Shown one piece after another: positions 31,201-43,200 of a stretch of 64,000 nucleotides of DNA. This DNA is from Apostichopus californicus. Lineage: Eukaryota; Echinodermata; Holothuroidea; Aspidochirotida; Stichopodidae. The stretch lies in NCBI GenBank assembly GCA_020650975.1, contig JAIPMN010000258.1, forward strand, positions 1-64,000, written 5' to 3'. The position numbers were made by a program, and so were the translations under genes. Position 1 is the stretch's first letter, and each line of letters begins with the position of its first letter. The notes below the pieces were generated by a model. The model saw only the letters and a program-made list of their open reading frames with translations. It did not search any database and had not been told where the DNA came from.

Positions 31201-34200
31201 ATCACTCTACTGTAGAGTGAACTAATAACCTTTTAACACTGTGCACCCTCTATGACCGGTAATTATTTAATAAGATATGAAATTTAAACATGTTTCTCTT
31301 TGGGAGAAGTAAGAGTTGTTATGGTCCCTTTAATGCAGTACTTGAATCTTGCACCATCTTGTTCATAATTTAGAAGTTACTGGAAATTCCCAGCAGAGAA
31401 ATTATCCAAAGATTGCCAAATCGATTTATTAAACTTTGTGTGAGTGTGTGTGTGTGTGTTCAACTACTTATCCTACCTTTTTATGGTCATAAATGATCTG
31501 GAAAAGTCATGAAATATATGCAGTAAGAAGAAGGGGGGGAGGAAAACTGAAAAGTGAGGACATTTAATGAGGAAAACATCCGAGAATCTTTTTATTTTAA
31601 TACATGGATGATGTGACCCTAGGGAAGGTGTTTGAACTCTCAATTGTGTTTTAACAAATTTAAAGCCATAACCATCTGGTGTAGAGATATACTGTAACCT
31701 TTTACTCTGTTAATAGTTCTAATGGAGATCGGTACAGAGTGTGGATGGATCTGAAGACCTTCCTTAAGACGTGATAGGTCTTTTTGTGTCTGATATTTAG
31801 ATTATTGTCAGAATCACTTTCACACTTTGAAGTATTAAAGACTGATCGCCAACAGTAATGTTTTAACGAGTCGTGATTCCAGTTTTTATACCCATTCCCC
31901 GAAAAAAATGAAAAGGACTGGATTCGATTTTTGATGTCTTTTCTTTTCGAATCTTTCGATCCCCATGCATGTAGTGACAGTACTGTACTAGAGTGACAGT
32001 ACTGTAAAATGAATGAGAATTCAAACTTTCCAGTGGTTTTTATAATAGCTAAAAGAAGTGGTATTTATATGACCAGTCTCCAAATTCCAGTTGGTTAGGG
32101 TGACCGCATATAGAGTGGTGGAAGGCTTAGATTGGAATATCGGTTGAGGCAGGAAGTGTTTTTCACTGTTCTAGATTTTCCACCTCATTGTTGTTTCAAC
32201 TATAACATATGATCAGTATGTCCTCTCGTAACAGTCTGTTTTAGTAACCTACTGCAGACTTTCCATCTGACCTTCGACGGTAGTCATGAACCTCTGTCAG
32301 GATGTTAGTCCGTCCAGAAGTAGTCTGGCTATTTGAGTCATTTCCTGACAATATGACCAAAGAGCCTACCTAGGGTAGGGTACACGTGATACAAAACTGA
32401 GCCAGCTAAGAACTAATTAATATCATTCATTTCTGCCTGTAATATTTATGGTTCCCTGTACAAAATTATGGAATTTGGAAGAAAGTTGATGATGCTCAGT
32501 ATTCATTTTCCTCTCTCTAATGTGTCTTCATATAAGATTCTAATCTATTTTAAGCAGAGTTAGGTTGTAGATTTATATAATGTAAATTATACCATTTAGA
32601 TAGGTACAGTACATGGAAAAGTACAATTGTAGTGTAGAGACAGGTTAGGGTTATGGCTTGCATATCCAAACTAGTAAATTTGTAGGATATTTTGCTATTT
32701 TTTTATACACTCCACTGTACAGTATATGCTGTTACTTTACCTTCATCAAAATAAAATAAAACTGTTAGCAAACTGCTTATCCACTAGAGAGCCTGTGTAA
32801 GAGAATGTGTAAAAGTAAGTAGGCCTGACGTTTCGATCCTAGCAGGATCTTCTTCAAAAGCTAAATGGCTTTTACTTTATATTTAACTTTAACTTTATAT
32901 AACCTAAAAGGCTTTAACTTTATATAACTTTATATCCAAAGTCTTCAAGTTTGCATTTAATAGCCAATATCCAACATTTTGAGCTCACTTTAATGATTAA
33001 AACCAGTTGCTGATTAGTTCAATCCGTAAAACAAGACAACAACTTTGAACGAAGCGAATGCGGAGTTATGGATTATATATGCAGCGGGTTTCGGTTACGT
33101 TCTTGAGACGTCAGTATGGTCTTCCGATAAGGTTATTGGGTATCATATCTCAACGTTGCCGTAGCGACTACATTAACGGCCACACGGCAACAACTATTGA
33201 ACTGTCAAAACCCAAAGCATCAAGAATATGAGGTGTCTAATCTAGTTGTTGATGCTTCTAGAAGTCCTGATTATAAGATCCCCAACCCCCCCCCCCCACC
33301 CCTTCTTGATTCTTGATTTACAGTCATATAAAACCTCACCTTTGCGGTTTCATGCTTGTTTGATGTACTGTACATGTTGTACCGTATATATATGGATACT
33401 AAATGTACATGGCACATGTGTGTGGCTGGCATGATCCTAGCCAGGGGTTCTTACAGCTATGAGGTTTCAGACATAATAATTGACTGCAATGGTTGGGTAC
33501 AGTATGACTGATACCGCCAACAGCTGTTGGCGTCTCCTTTGGGGAAACTACGTAATTACTATCTATTTAGACCGTCGTCCATGTAGCATAATGAACTACC
33601 CAAACATCCTCCAAATTCCTACCTGACAGCGAATCGTAGCCACCGCAGATGTTTGTCTCTCGGCGTTCCCGCATCTCAAAGATTCGCCAAACCGTCAGGA
33701 GGACGTACCGAGTGAAAAATTGTGAAGGAGTATCTCACCTTGATTTGGTTTCATGTCGGATAAATATATACGTTTCGTGAGGAATTCATTCGCTGAAATC
33801 TATCTTTATATCTAAGGATCTAAGGGATGGACATTTGGTTGGAATTTTTGCAGGGTCCCTTTGGATGATAAACTTTCTTTTTCTATCGGAAAAATGATAA
33901 CCTGTTCGTGAAAGGAATAAAAGCAAGAAGGATAATGATTACTTGGATGAAAGGTTTTCACTTGATCGTAGTGTTTGTTGACTTACCGTTTCACGTTTTT
34001 ATAGTACGTGACTTATTTTAGAGGGGATGTTTAGACAGTTCCACTTTGGTAACTTTCTTGTTTATATCTCTCCTTGCTGTTCTTTCTGGGATTCTTGTCA
34101 TTGTATATTTATGTATAGTTATGTTTAGCTTGTTTGTTTTTTCTTCTTTGATAAATTAAGGTTGACGTACTTCTTCTGCTCTGTGAGTAAAGTCATTTCG

Positions 34201-37200
34201 GATTTTTTCTTGATTCGTCAGTTCCTTAAGAACATGACAGCATTTTAAGGAATGTTTAAAATCAGTGAATTCCAAATGCGTCACCCAAGACCATTCTGTA
34301 ATGAGTTTCAGAGGCAGTCATTAAGACCCCNNNNNNNNNNNNNNNNNNNNNNNCCCCCCCCCCCCCCCAATCCCTCCCCCTCTCTACATGTAAAACCATA
34401 ATACAGTAGTTGCCATAATATACACATTCACAATTCTAATCTAGTCTATTCCAGTTACAGAGATTACCACATTCCAAAAAGGACTCCAGCATCCAATCTA
34501 AGGACATAAGGTATTTTATACACTACAGAATGGAATAGTAGTAATTTAAAGCAGTGCTATAGGTGACATACTATAAATGACTTTCTAAAATTGAAAAGAT
34601 TCCAAATTTGAGTTAAAATGTTGAATTGTAAGCCACCCGACGTGTAAGTTGTAATCCATAATCCCTGGCGGGTTTTTCCCACATTTGTGGTCGCTTAAAA
34701 GTTGTAAAAATAACTGCTGATTATTATTATGATTATTTTTGATTATTATACAATAATAACAATCCCTGTCCTTCCCTTCCATTCAGCTTCCTCTGTATCA
34801 TGTACCGAATTGGAACAATCACTGTGTCAACAATATATATATCCTGTACAGTAGCAGGGAGATACTGTAATAAGAATAGGGGGGAAAGAAAGAAACTGAC
34901 GAGGTTAAAATTGAAAGTTAATTGTTTCAGCCTGGTTATAGTACAGTACTTAGTCAAGGAAAGTGTATGCTGAGGAGAGAGTTTTATAACCACTTATTCA
35001 AGCCAAATGTGACCTTTAATGTGAAGGTTCAAGTTTCATTTTTTGGTTCTTCAGATTTATTTCGTTTCATAATTCCCTAATATTCATGAAGAAACTATAT
35101 ATAGTATCTTAATTGTTTAATGCTTCATACTTTGTCTTTATCTTGACCTTTGACATAGTCTGTGCACGAAAAAACAGTTGTTTTTGGTGGAGGTCGATGG
35201 TCATTTGAAGTCATGAGTGAATTCAAAATTTGGGACGAAGTTTTTTTCTTCATTGTTAAAAATAGTGAAAGACGTTGACGCATATCATATTTGTAATGAA
35301 TGCTTGTGGCTTTCAGGGAATTTGTCTTTTTGTCACAATTTACTCTTTATCGAAATTCAAATTTTGTTTTAAAAAACTTGAAATTGGAATGAGGGTTGGG
35401 AAAGGGGAGACAATGTTGAAGAAAAATTTGATAAATTTTTTAATTTCAGTTTGATTAATTTTGTACCAGGCAAAACCATAATCATATTAACAGAATTGTT
35501 TCTTTTTCTTCTAAATTTAATCTAAGCACTGTAAAGTCTGTATTCTTTGTACAAAAAGAGATGTGAATATATGAAACATAATATACACTGTAATCAAACC
35601 CCCAAAAATGAACCCCTCAGACATTTTCTGTACAGTCCCTTTATTGACTTGATGGTTAATGACATTTTTACCTTTCAGTCTCACAATTTGATGGTTTGGT
35701 TAAGTTTTTTTTCTGTTGGGGATTTGGATACCTACAGTACATGTTTTCTGTGAAATGAGAGATGTATAAAGTAAAAATATTTGATTGTTCTGCATGTGTG
35801 AGTGAAAACTGAGACATGAATATGCATTAAATCCAATCACACATAATTTGCAAACAGCATGTCTAGACACTTTTAGGCTCTTGCGCTGAACCATGTACAG
35901 ATCAATGCCTTCTATTGATATAATTATGTTAAGATGAACAAAGAGAAATGGGACCAATGTCCTGCAAATGTTTGTTTACTTTAAGAAACCATGTAACATT
36001 CTTATTAATGATATATGTGTATATACTTATGGGGAGGGAACATGTTCGTCAGATGCTTCGACCTAGTCCCAAAAGTAGTTAATTTGACAAAGTGTTACAG
36101 GTAGAATTTACTTCCCTGTCCTGTCACTACGACTGCACTCCCACTCTACCAAGATCACTTCTAGAGGCACCTTTTTACAGTAGTACGCACTGTTTTCTCT
36201 CTGTGACCAACCTTCCATTCATTCTGGTCTACTGCCCTCCTTCTCATTTTACCTGTACCTCAAAGTACCTGCAAAGTTTCTGGCACGCCTACAGTACTGT
36301 GATAGGAAGTAGAAGTTTTATCTCAAAAATTCTTACATCAATTGGTAAATCAATGGATTACTGTATCTGCAAGGTCTGTTCACCTGGTTCATCAGTAGTC
36401 TCACTTATCTGGACGATGATTGCACAAGTGTCTGTTTCGTGTTGGGTATTATTGGAAACTATGAATTTCCCTGGGTTTCCCAATTTGTCGCACATGTTAC
36501 TGCTCATGTGACTCATCTCATCTGAATTTCATTAATTCCATTTAATATAAATAATATCGATAGAATTTATTCCCCCAAAAAGCACCTATTGAGACCCCAA
36601 CTGTAGAATTATACTTCATCATTTTTGACTGGTAGTCGTACAGTATCAGTGATAACACCATGCATCCGGAAGCTAAGATGTGACTACTATGTAAAGAATT
36701 CAATCAGCTTGTTTATGTGGTTTGAATATCAGCCACAGAAAACGATGATACGGTCCTTGGTGTAATGTGTATTCGTAACACATTCCATGTAATCGTATAC
36801 AAATGTTAATGTCTTCACAGGCAATAACTCATCCCATCTCAGAGTACAGTTATATTTAAGTAGAATCTAGCTCCTCCTCTCTCTGGCTATGTATCAGCAG
36901 TATGATCACTGAGATGGTTGAGGCAGCAGCAGCAAGCAGTGAAGAAGACTCCATCAAGTGCAGAGTAAACAGTTTTCCATCTATGAATTCATAGGCCTCA
37001 TTTACACTTCATCGGTCATGCCTAGAAACCCCATTAGCCGAGTGGAAATATGTGAAAGATAGGTCCTTATCATTCACATTGGGTTGTTCATTCAATTACG
37101 TCGTCGTTGGTCGGCTCTATCGTGCTGGGGCTCCTAGATTCACATTAGTACTGAGTGTGTGTGTGTGTGTGCGCTCTCATGAAAGTTGGTCTGTTTTTAA

Positions 37201-40200
37201 CGTCTACAACAGAGATTATTACATCAGGCCGGGTGGTGTGCTTTTCGTGGTGATTCATTCGTCACCCCCTGCTGCTACCACTGCATTGCCTTTCTGTCAC
37301 AGGTATGGTTTACTGTGTACTTGTTTATATTGGTACTGTAGTTAACTAAACTGATGTTCTTCCGATATGTCAGCGTACATTCCTAAATGGATACTTTAAG
37401 TTCTTAAGTTCATTTCAGTATCTATCTTTTACTTACACATTCTTACTTACTCTCTTACCTGCCTACTCCCAACTATAACACTCTTCCATCTATGTCCCGT
37501 TTCATTTCCTGTAAAAATTTGATTGTGCCCTTACATTTCAATTGTGATTTATTTCCTCTAACTTGTAAACCATTTGGTAATGCCGATTTTAAGTTGTTCC
37601 TTTAGATGTTACATTAAAATTTACAAGGCTGAAATACCTCCATGATATTTTAAATTACTTTAAAGTTAGACCAAAATATTCAACTTTTGTTAAATAGTCT
37701 AAATTACCAATTGTTCCTAGATAGTTTATTTGAACAGAACGTACAGTGCGATTCTGGTAGATGTTTGAAGGTTCATGAGTCATATATATTTTATTAAATA
37801 CCAAAAAAAAATGTCAACATGGCAGGGTTGTCCTACTTGTCTTCTAAGAGAGACAGTTATTTTTTTCAGTTTTACAGACAGTGGCTATAACAGCAAGCAG
37901 TGTGTGAGTTTTACTGCCTGAAGAAAGATAAACTTTCATTTCTTTTCCAGTATAGGGGGATATTCTTGCGCCTCAAGTGAGCGTTTTATTGTATCAGTGT
38001 CATCTGTCACAGATTTTAAAGGACCTGGACAAAGTATATTTTCTTACTTTAATCTAATGTCTGCTTCTTTTTCAGTCTCGTAGTCTATCATTTCTGCACC
38101 CCCCCCCCCTTCATGTTTAATTAAGTAGACTTCAGTAACAAGTAAAGTACTACAAAGTGAGGTAAACAAGTGGGTATAACAAGTGAGGTAATTACTGTGG
38201 ACACATTGCTGACATGTTTGGCAGCAGAATTGTACTATTATATAGTGCATGGATGGGTCGTGACAGCCCTCCATTGTCCCCCCCTCCCCCCATTGTGGAA
38301 GGATTGTCTGCCATCTCCATCTCCATCCTCAATCCCACCACCTCTCCCACCCTCTCCTACAGCACTCACTCCCACACCCCAAGTATTGTACATCTTGAAA
38401 GTTGACAGAATCTATACCTCAACGCTTCCATGTTAATAACTGGATAGATTACTTCCCCTCACACATTTAAATTTTTTTTTTCACCCCTGCATGTGTCATG
38501 ACCTTTAATAGATTGTGATCCTATATTTGAAAATTTTCTCACAGCAAGTGAAAAATTTCAAGTGGTTGTTTGAAGCGCTGCACTCTGTGTGAACTCATAT
38601 CCATCCTTTCACTCACACCCAAACTGCCTTAAACCTTGATTACAAGTTCATGAATGAAGAAAATTATTCATACAAAATTGCAGAAATAGTTTGCCAAAAA
38701 CCTTGATATTTTCCTTCAATTCCAAATTTTTTGATCATATAACTGAAAATGGTGTTGAAGCTAATTCTTATGTACTTACAGTAACTCTCAAGAGCTTTGC
38801 TAAGATGCTCGAATTTCAGCCTCGTTTGATCTTGTCACAGAATGCAATTAAATCGGAACTAATTAGCATAAATTAGATCAATCTAAAAACTTTTAATTGT
38901 TCAAATTATCAAGTTTTTTCTTTATATATTTGAAATTATTTACAAGTATTAGTCATTAGAAATTGATGTCTCTTGGGCAAGTGTCTTGAAGTATGAATTT
39001 TCTGTCTGCCAAGTTGTTTAATAAATTAATGAGGTTGGAGATTCTTTCCAGCTAACAGAAGTACAGTAGGCTTATACAGGTAGTGTCAAATACAGTAACT
39101 TATAATGCAGCTGTACAAATACATAACAGTTGTGTGTGTTACAGTATATAGTGAGTGTATATACAGTACTGGATATATGGATTAGGCAAGATACCCAGAA
39201 AGGCCTTGAAGACTTGACTATATCCTGGCATATAGCAACTTTGTGAAGAAAAAGGTGTGAAAATCTGGTTTTCTGGTTGGTCAACATTTAGTCTTACTGT
39301 AGCTGCTCAAGGTACTGTAGTATTATTTTCATGTCTTTACTCTTTCACATTATTTCATAAGTTATCAACGTATATCTTTATAATAAGAATAACAAGAATT
39401 TATTATGTGCCTGTTTCCGCTGAGAAAAGGGGCGCTCAAGGGTGGTGCTTTACAGCTTGCAGGTGGTGAATAATGATCAAGAATTAATAATTCAATTTTG
39501 TATCAAACAGCTGTTTACTACGTGAGTTCAGGGTATTGAAACTGATGCCAAGAAAATATGCATAGATTCATCCATAGATCTGTGGTAATGCTGATATGCA
39601 GTCACAGCTGTGTATTAGCCAATGAAATTAACAAAATTGATATCATGGGGTTTTAAAACTGTAGGGAGGGAATTAATGTGCTGAAGTACACAGCATACTG
39701 TATGTATCATTAATTTCTGTTATATCTGTATTATATTTTTTTAATCAACAATTTCTTTACAGTAGGGATAAAATCTTTGATCAGTAGCGCCCTTTGTTTT
39801 TCTAATCAGGTGTATACAATGACAATGACAATGAAACTGTTTATTTCCAACACAAAAGATAAGTACATTTTAAACAAGAATTCATATACATATAATCAAA
39901 TAATCATGGTATTATATTTATTTCAATGAAAACTACCAAAGATCTAATGTGTGGGAAAAGGAGAAAAACTGAAGTGCAATACTTATGAATCGTTTTCCTC
40001 CAAATATGTGTTGAAAAATATAGACAAAAGAATTAGTCAAGACAAGATAACATACCTAAAGTTACAAAAAAAATAAAAAATAAAAAATATACTGTACATT
40101 ACACTGCCGGATGCTAGTGGTTTACTGTTTATGTGATAATTATAACTGACACAGGATGATGTATTTGTAAACATTCGCATTACAGTGGGTGGTAATTATA

Positions 40201-43200
40201 TACACGTATGACATCATTGTAGAGGGTGGGAATTCACCTTTGCTCTTCTGAAAGTGCATGAATGTCCTCAATTCTCATAACAGCAGTTATGTTGTGAAAC
40301 ATTAGCAAGAGAATCTGGGAATGTTAGTGTTTATTTTATGGTCAACATGGACCAGAAATCTAATACATAACTGATCTTAAGGGAAAGAATTGAAACAATA
40401 GAAAAGAAAGAACAAACATTCAATCGATTTTTGGAGAACAATAAATTTGTAAAAGCTAGTTTTATGATTCCTACGGTAACAACTTTGTTGCGTGAAACTA
40501 GAACTGACATAATATTAACTGATCTTTAAATTTGCGCATTTATGATTAATGCATTAATCGGTCAAGTTCAGCTTAATTAACAGAGGTTTGAATTTAAAGT
40601 GTATAAATCAAGTGTTATATTTTGACAAAGTAATAGTAAGATTGATATTGTCTGTGAGCACCGAAACCCTGAAATTTGAAGTAGTCTTCACAAGGCCTAT
40701 AGTCTTCACTTAATTACATTGAAGGGATATAAGGTGGTATTGTAACCTTCCTTTATAATAAGGTATCGGGACCATTCAACGTGATTCATCAAGTATCCTC
40801 CAGCCTCCCGTAAGATTTTTGTTTACAACCAGCATCTTGTCACAGGCCTGTTTTAACTCCACTAAAACCTTGACTAATTGAACAATACTATGATGCTCTA
40901 CCATCATTTATGATGAATTTACTACTCTAGGCAAGTGAGCATGCATTATATACATATATCTATCTATATCGAACGTATGAACAGTTACTGTATGGTGATA
41001 GGATTGCTTCATTCTCAGGATCAAAAGGTGTTGGAGATATCATCATAAATGTCTTTTTAAACCCTGCCCGAAATCTTTTGATAATAGAAATCTAAAATGT
41101 TGTGAGATATGTGACAAGTGCTTGGATATGTTGTAAAGTTTGTTGGCGATACAGACGGTACGTTAGTGGATACTTGGATACCTGTAACTATGGAGAGATA
41201 CAGGAGTAAGTATACATTGCCTATTGAGCCTAAGTACTGTGTATAGGCCTACTGTGTATATGCATGTACTTGTCATGTACATAGCAAAGTAAAGTGGTAG
41301 TGAAGAATTATGTTAGACTTATTGAGGCATGGTGGTATTTATGGCTATATTTTGCATCTGTTGTTGTGAAGACCATGCAGGCTTAGAATTTCACTGATTT
41401 ATTCACTAATGTTAATATTTACTAGTGCTTAAAAAAATCTACTGTACTCAGTAGGTATAATCAATTAAGTTCTCACAGGCATTTTCCTGGATTACAGTAT
41501 AACACACATTGGGTTTAATAATGTTCAGGCTTTTGAGGGTAGTCCAAATAATATTTGTTGATAATAAGCAGTAATACGGGAGGTTAATGTTTGGTAATGG
41601 AATCATGATACAGATTCTAAAGACGGAAGATTGTGAACCAACAATACCATGTGTTTAAGTTCTTTATGTCTACTGGCAGAAAATTGCCATTGCCTCTTCT
41701 TTTCTACTGGCAATTACGTACTGCAAAAATCCACTGGCCAGTAAATAGTCTGAATTTCGAGGCCTGAAGACTGAGAGTCAGTTAAATGTACGACTTACAT
41801 CTAGATAATGGTTACTTTGGGAGAAACTGGTGCATGCATGCAGTCGAAACAAGCTGTACGAATGGACAGTATACATGGATGTTCTATTTCACATTCTATA
41901 TGTATAGTGATCCGTGTAGCACACCAATAGTTATTTAGCTTTCAAAGGACTGTCATTAATATATAGACCTGTTTCTCTCTCCAACTTGATTCCTCCAGTA
42001 TCTTTTCTTTAATCATTTATCAGTCGGTAATTATTATTTTGTTAATATAATACCACTGTCATATATTTGACTCGCATTGATCAGTTAAAATATATATCAG
42101 TACTAAAACGTTCCTATAGTCTCGTCAAGTACCTTCATTGTCTTATTTCAAGCATATACATAGGCTATACTTCAATGTCTGCACTGAATATGTTGCATAC
42201 AGTATATCGAAAACCAGGAAATATCTGAGCATCAGCAAAACATGCAAGCCTTTAAATTTATTTCCTGCATGCTGCTGTCCACGCATCCTGCTGAAAGATA
42301 TTAAGTTCAAGTTTTTTTGAGGCCATACAATTTTCATAAGCTGGCATATATGCCTGCAGGGCAAAAGCTTAAAATTATTGATTTGAACACAAGATGGCAA
42401 CATATGTTTTACAAGGTTGAAACGAAAATTTCCCAGCATCCTACGGTCTCTCTGGCATCGGCCTTATAAATTGGCTTCTTAGTCAGTCCGACACCCTGCT
42501 GTTTCAACATCGCTCTGTGACTAAACCTCACTCTTGTTTGCATTACGTCCAGAGTCGGCCCTCCTCTCTCTCTCTCACCTGCACGATGACGAAAAAATTG
42601 ACCTGTGCGAGTTTTTCATTTGTAGACACAGGCGAGAAGTCATCCTTGTGATTCTAAGAAAATAATATCTGTGGTTTGTTTTCCAAGAGTAAATGATACA
42701 AAACACCCTCTCCATATCAAGCCTAGTGTGTGCACAGCAGTCCATGCTAAGTAGGGGGGCTTTATACCAACAAAACAAAACTATAAGGGACTTTACAGTA
42801 GTCTGTGTGTGTGTGTGAATAATCAATATGATCTATGCCCTTTGAATGGGTTTGTAGGCCTGTTTGGAAGTGATTTAAAGCCAAACCATGCGAAGTATGC
42901 AACAAATTGATTCTGGTGTCTCATGAAGTCGGGCGGCTGCAGGGATTTTTCTGTCTCTCTCGGATCAGCGTTGGTGGTGGGGTAAGATTAGTGGTACCCT
43001 TCTGCAGTATCTTCTCCGTGGACTCAAGTCTAAGTAATCGGATTAAATATCAACAGTGGAGAGGTTTTTAACAGGATTTATCAATTGCTGGATTGGAATT
43101 ACTCGCGTACCCTTTTTTATTTTTTATAACTTTCACTATTTTTGGATTTTCGAGGAATTTGTATCAGGATTGCTGGATGTTCTATTTTGATTCTGAGGAA

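Noticed and set aside
33751-33780. Short ATG stretch (MSDKYIRF) before GTGAGG
   Set aside because: It ends in phase 0, so it does not fit the cytohesin acceptor. It is very short and probably chance.
36092-36511. 139-residue plus-strand frame
   Set aside because: No domain or conserved motif, irregular Cys/Ser-rich composition like the surrounding intron, and no coherent splice structure.
36902-36970. Acidic ATG stretch ([19 protein letters not shown]) before GTAAAC
   Set aside because: It looks like a cytohesin-type N-terminus, but the donor is in phase 0 and cannot join the phase 1 acceptor at 48799.
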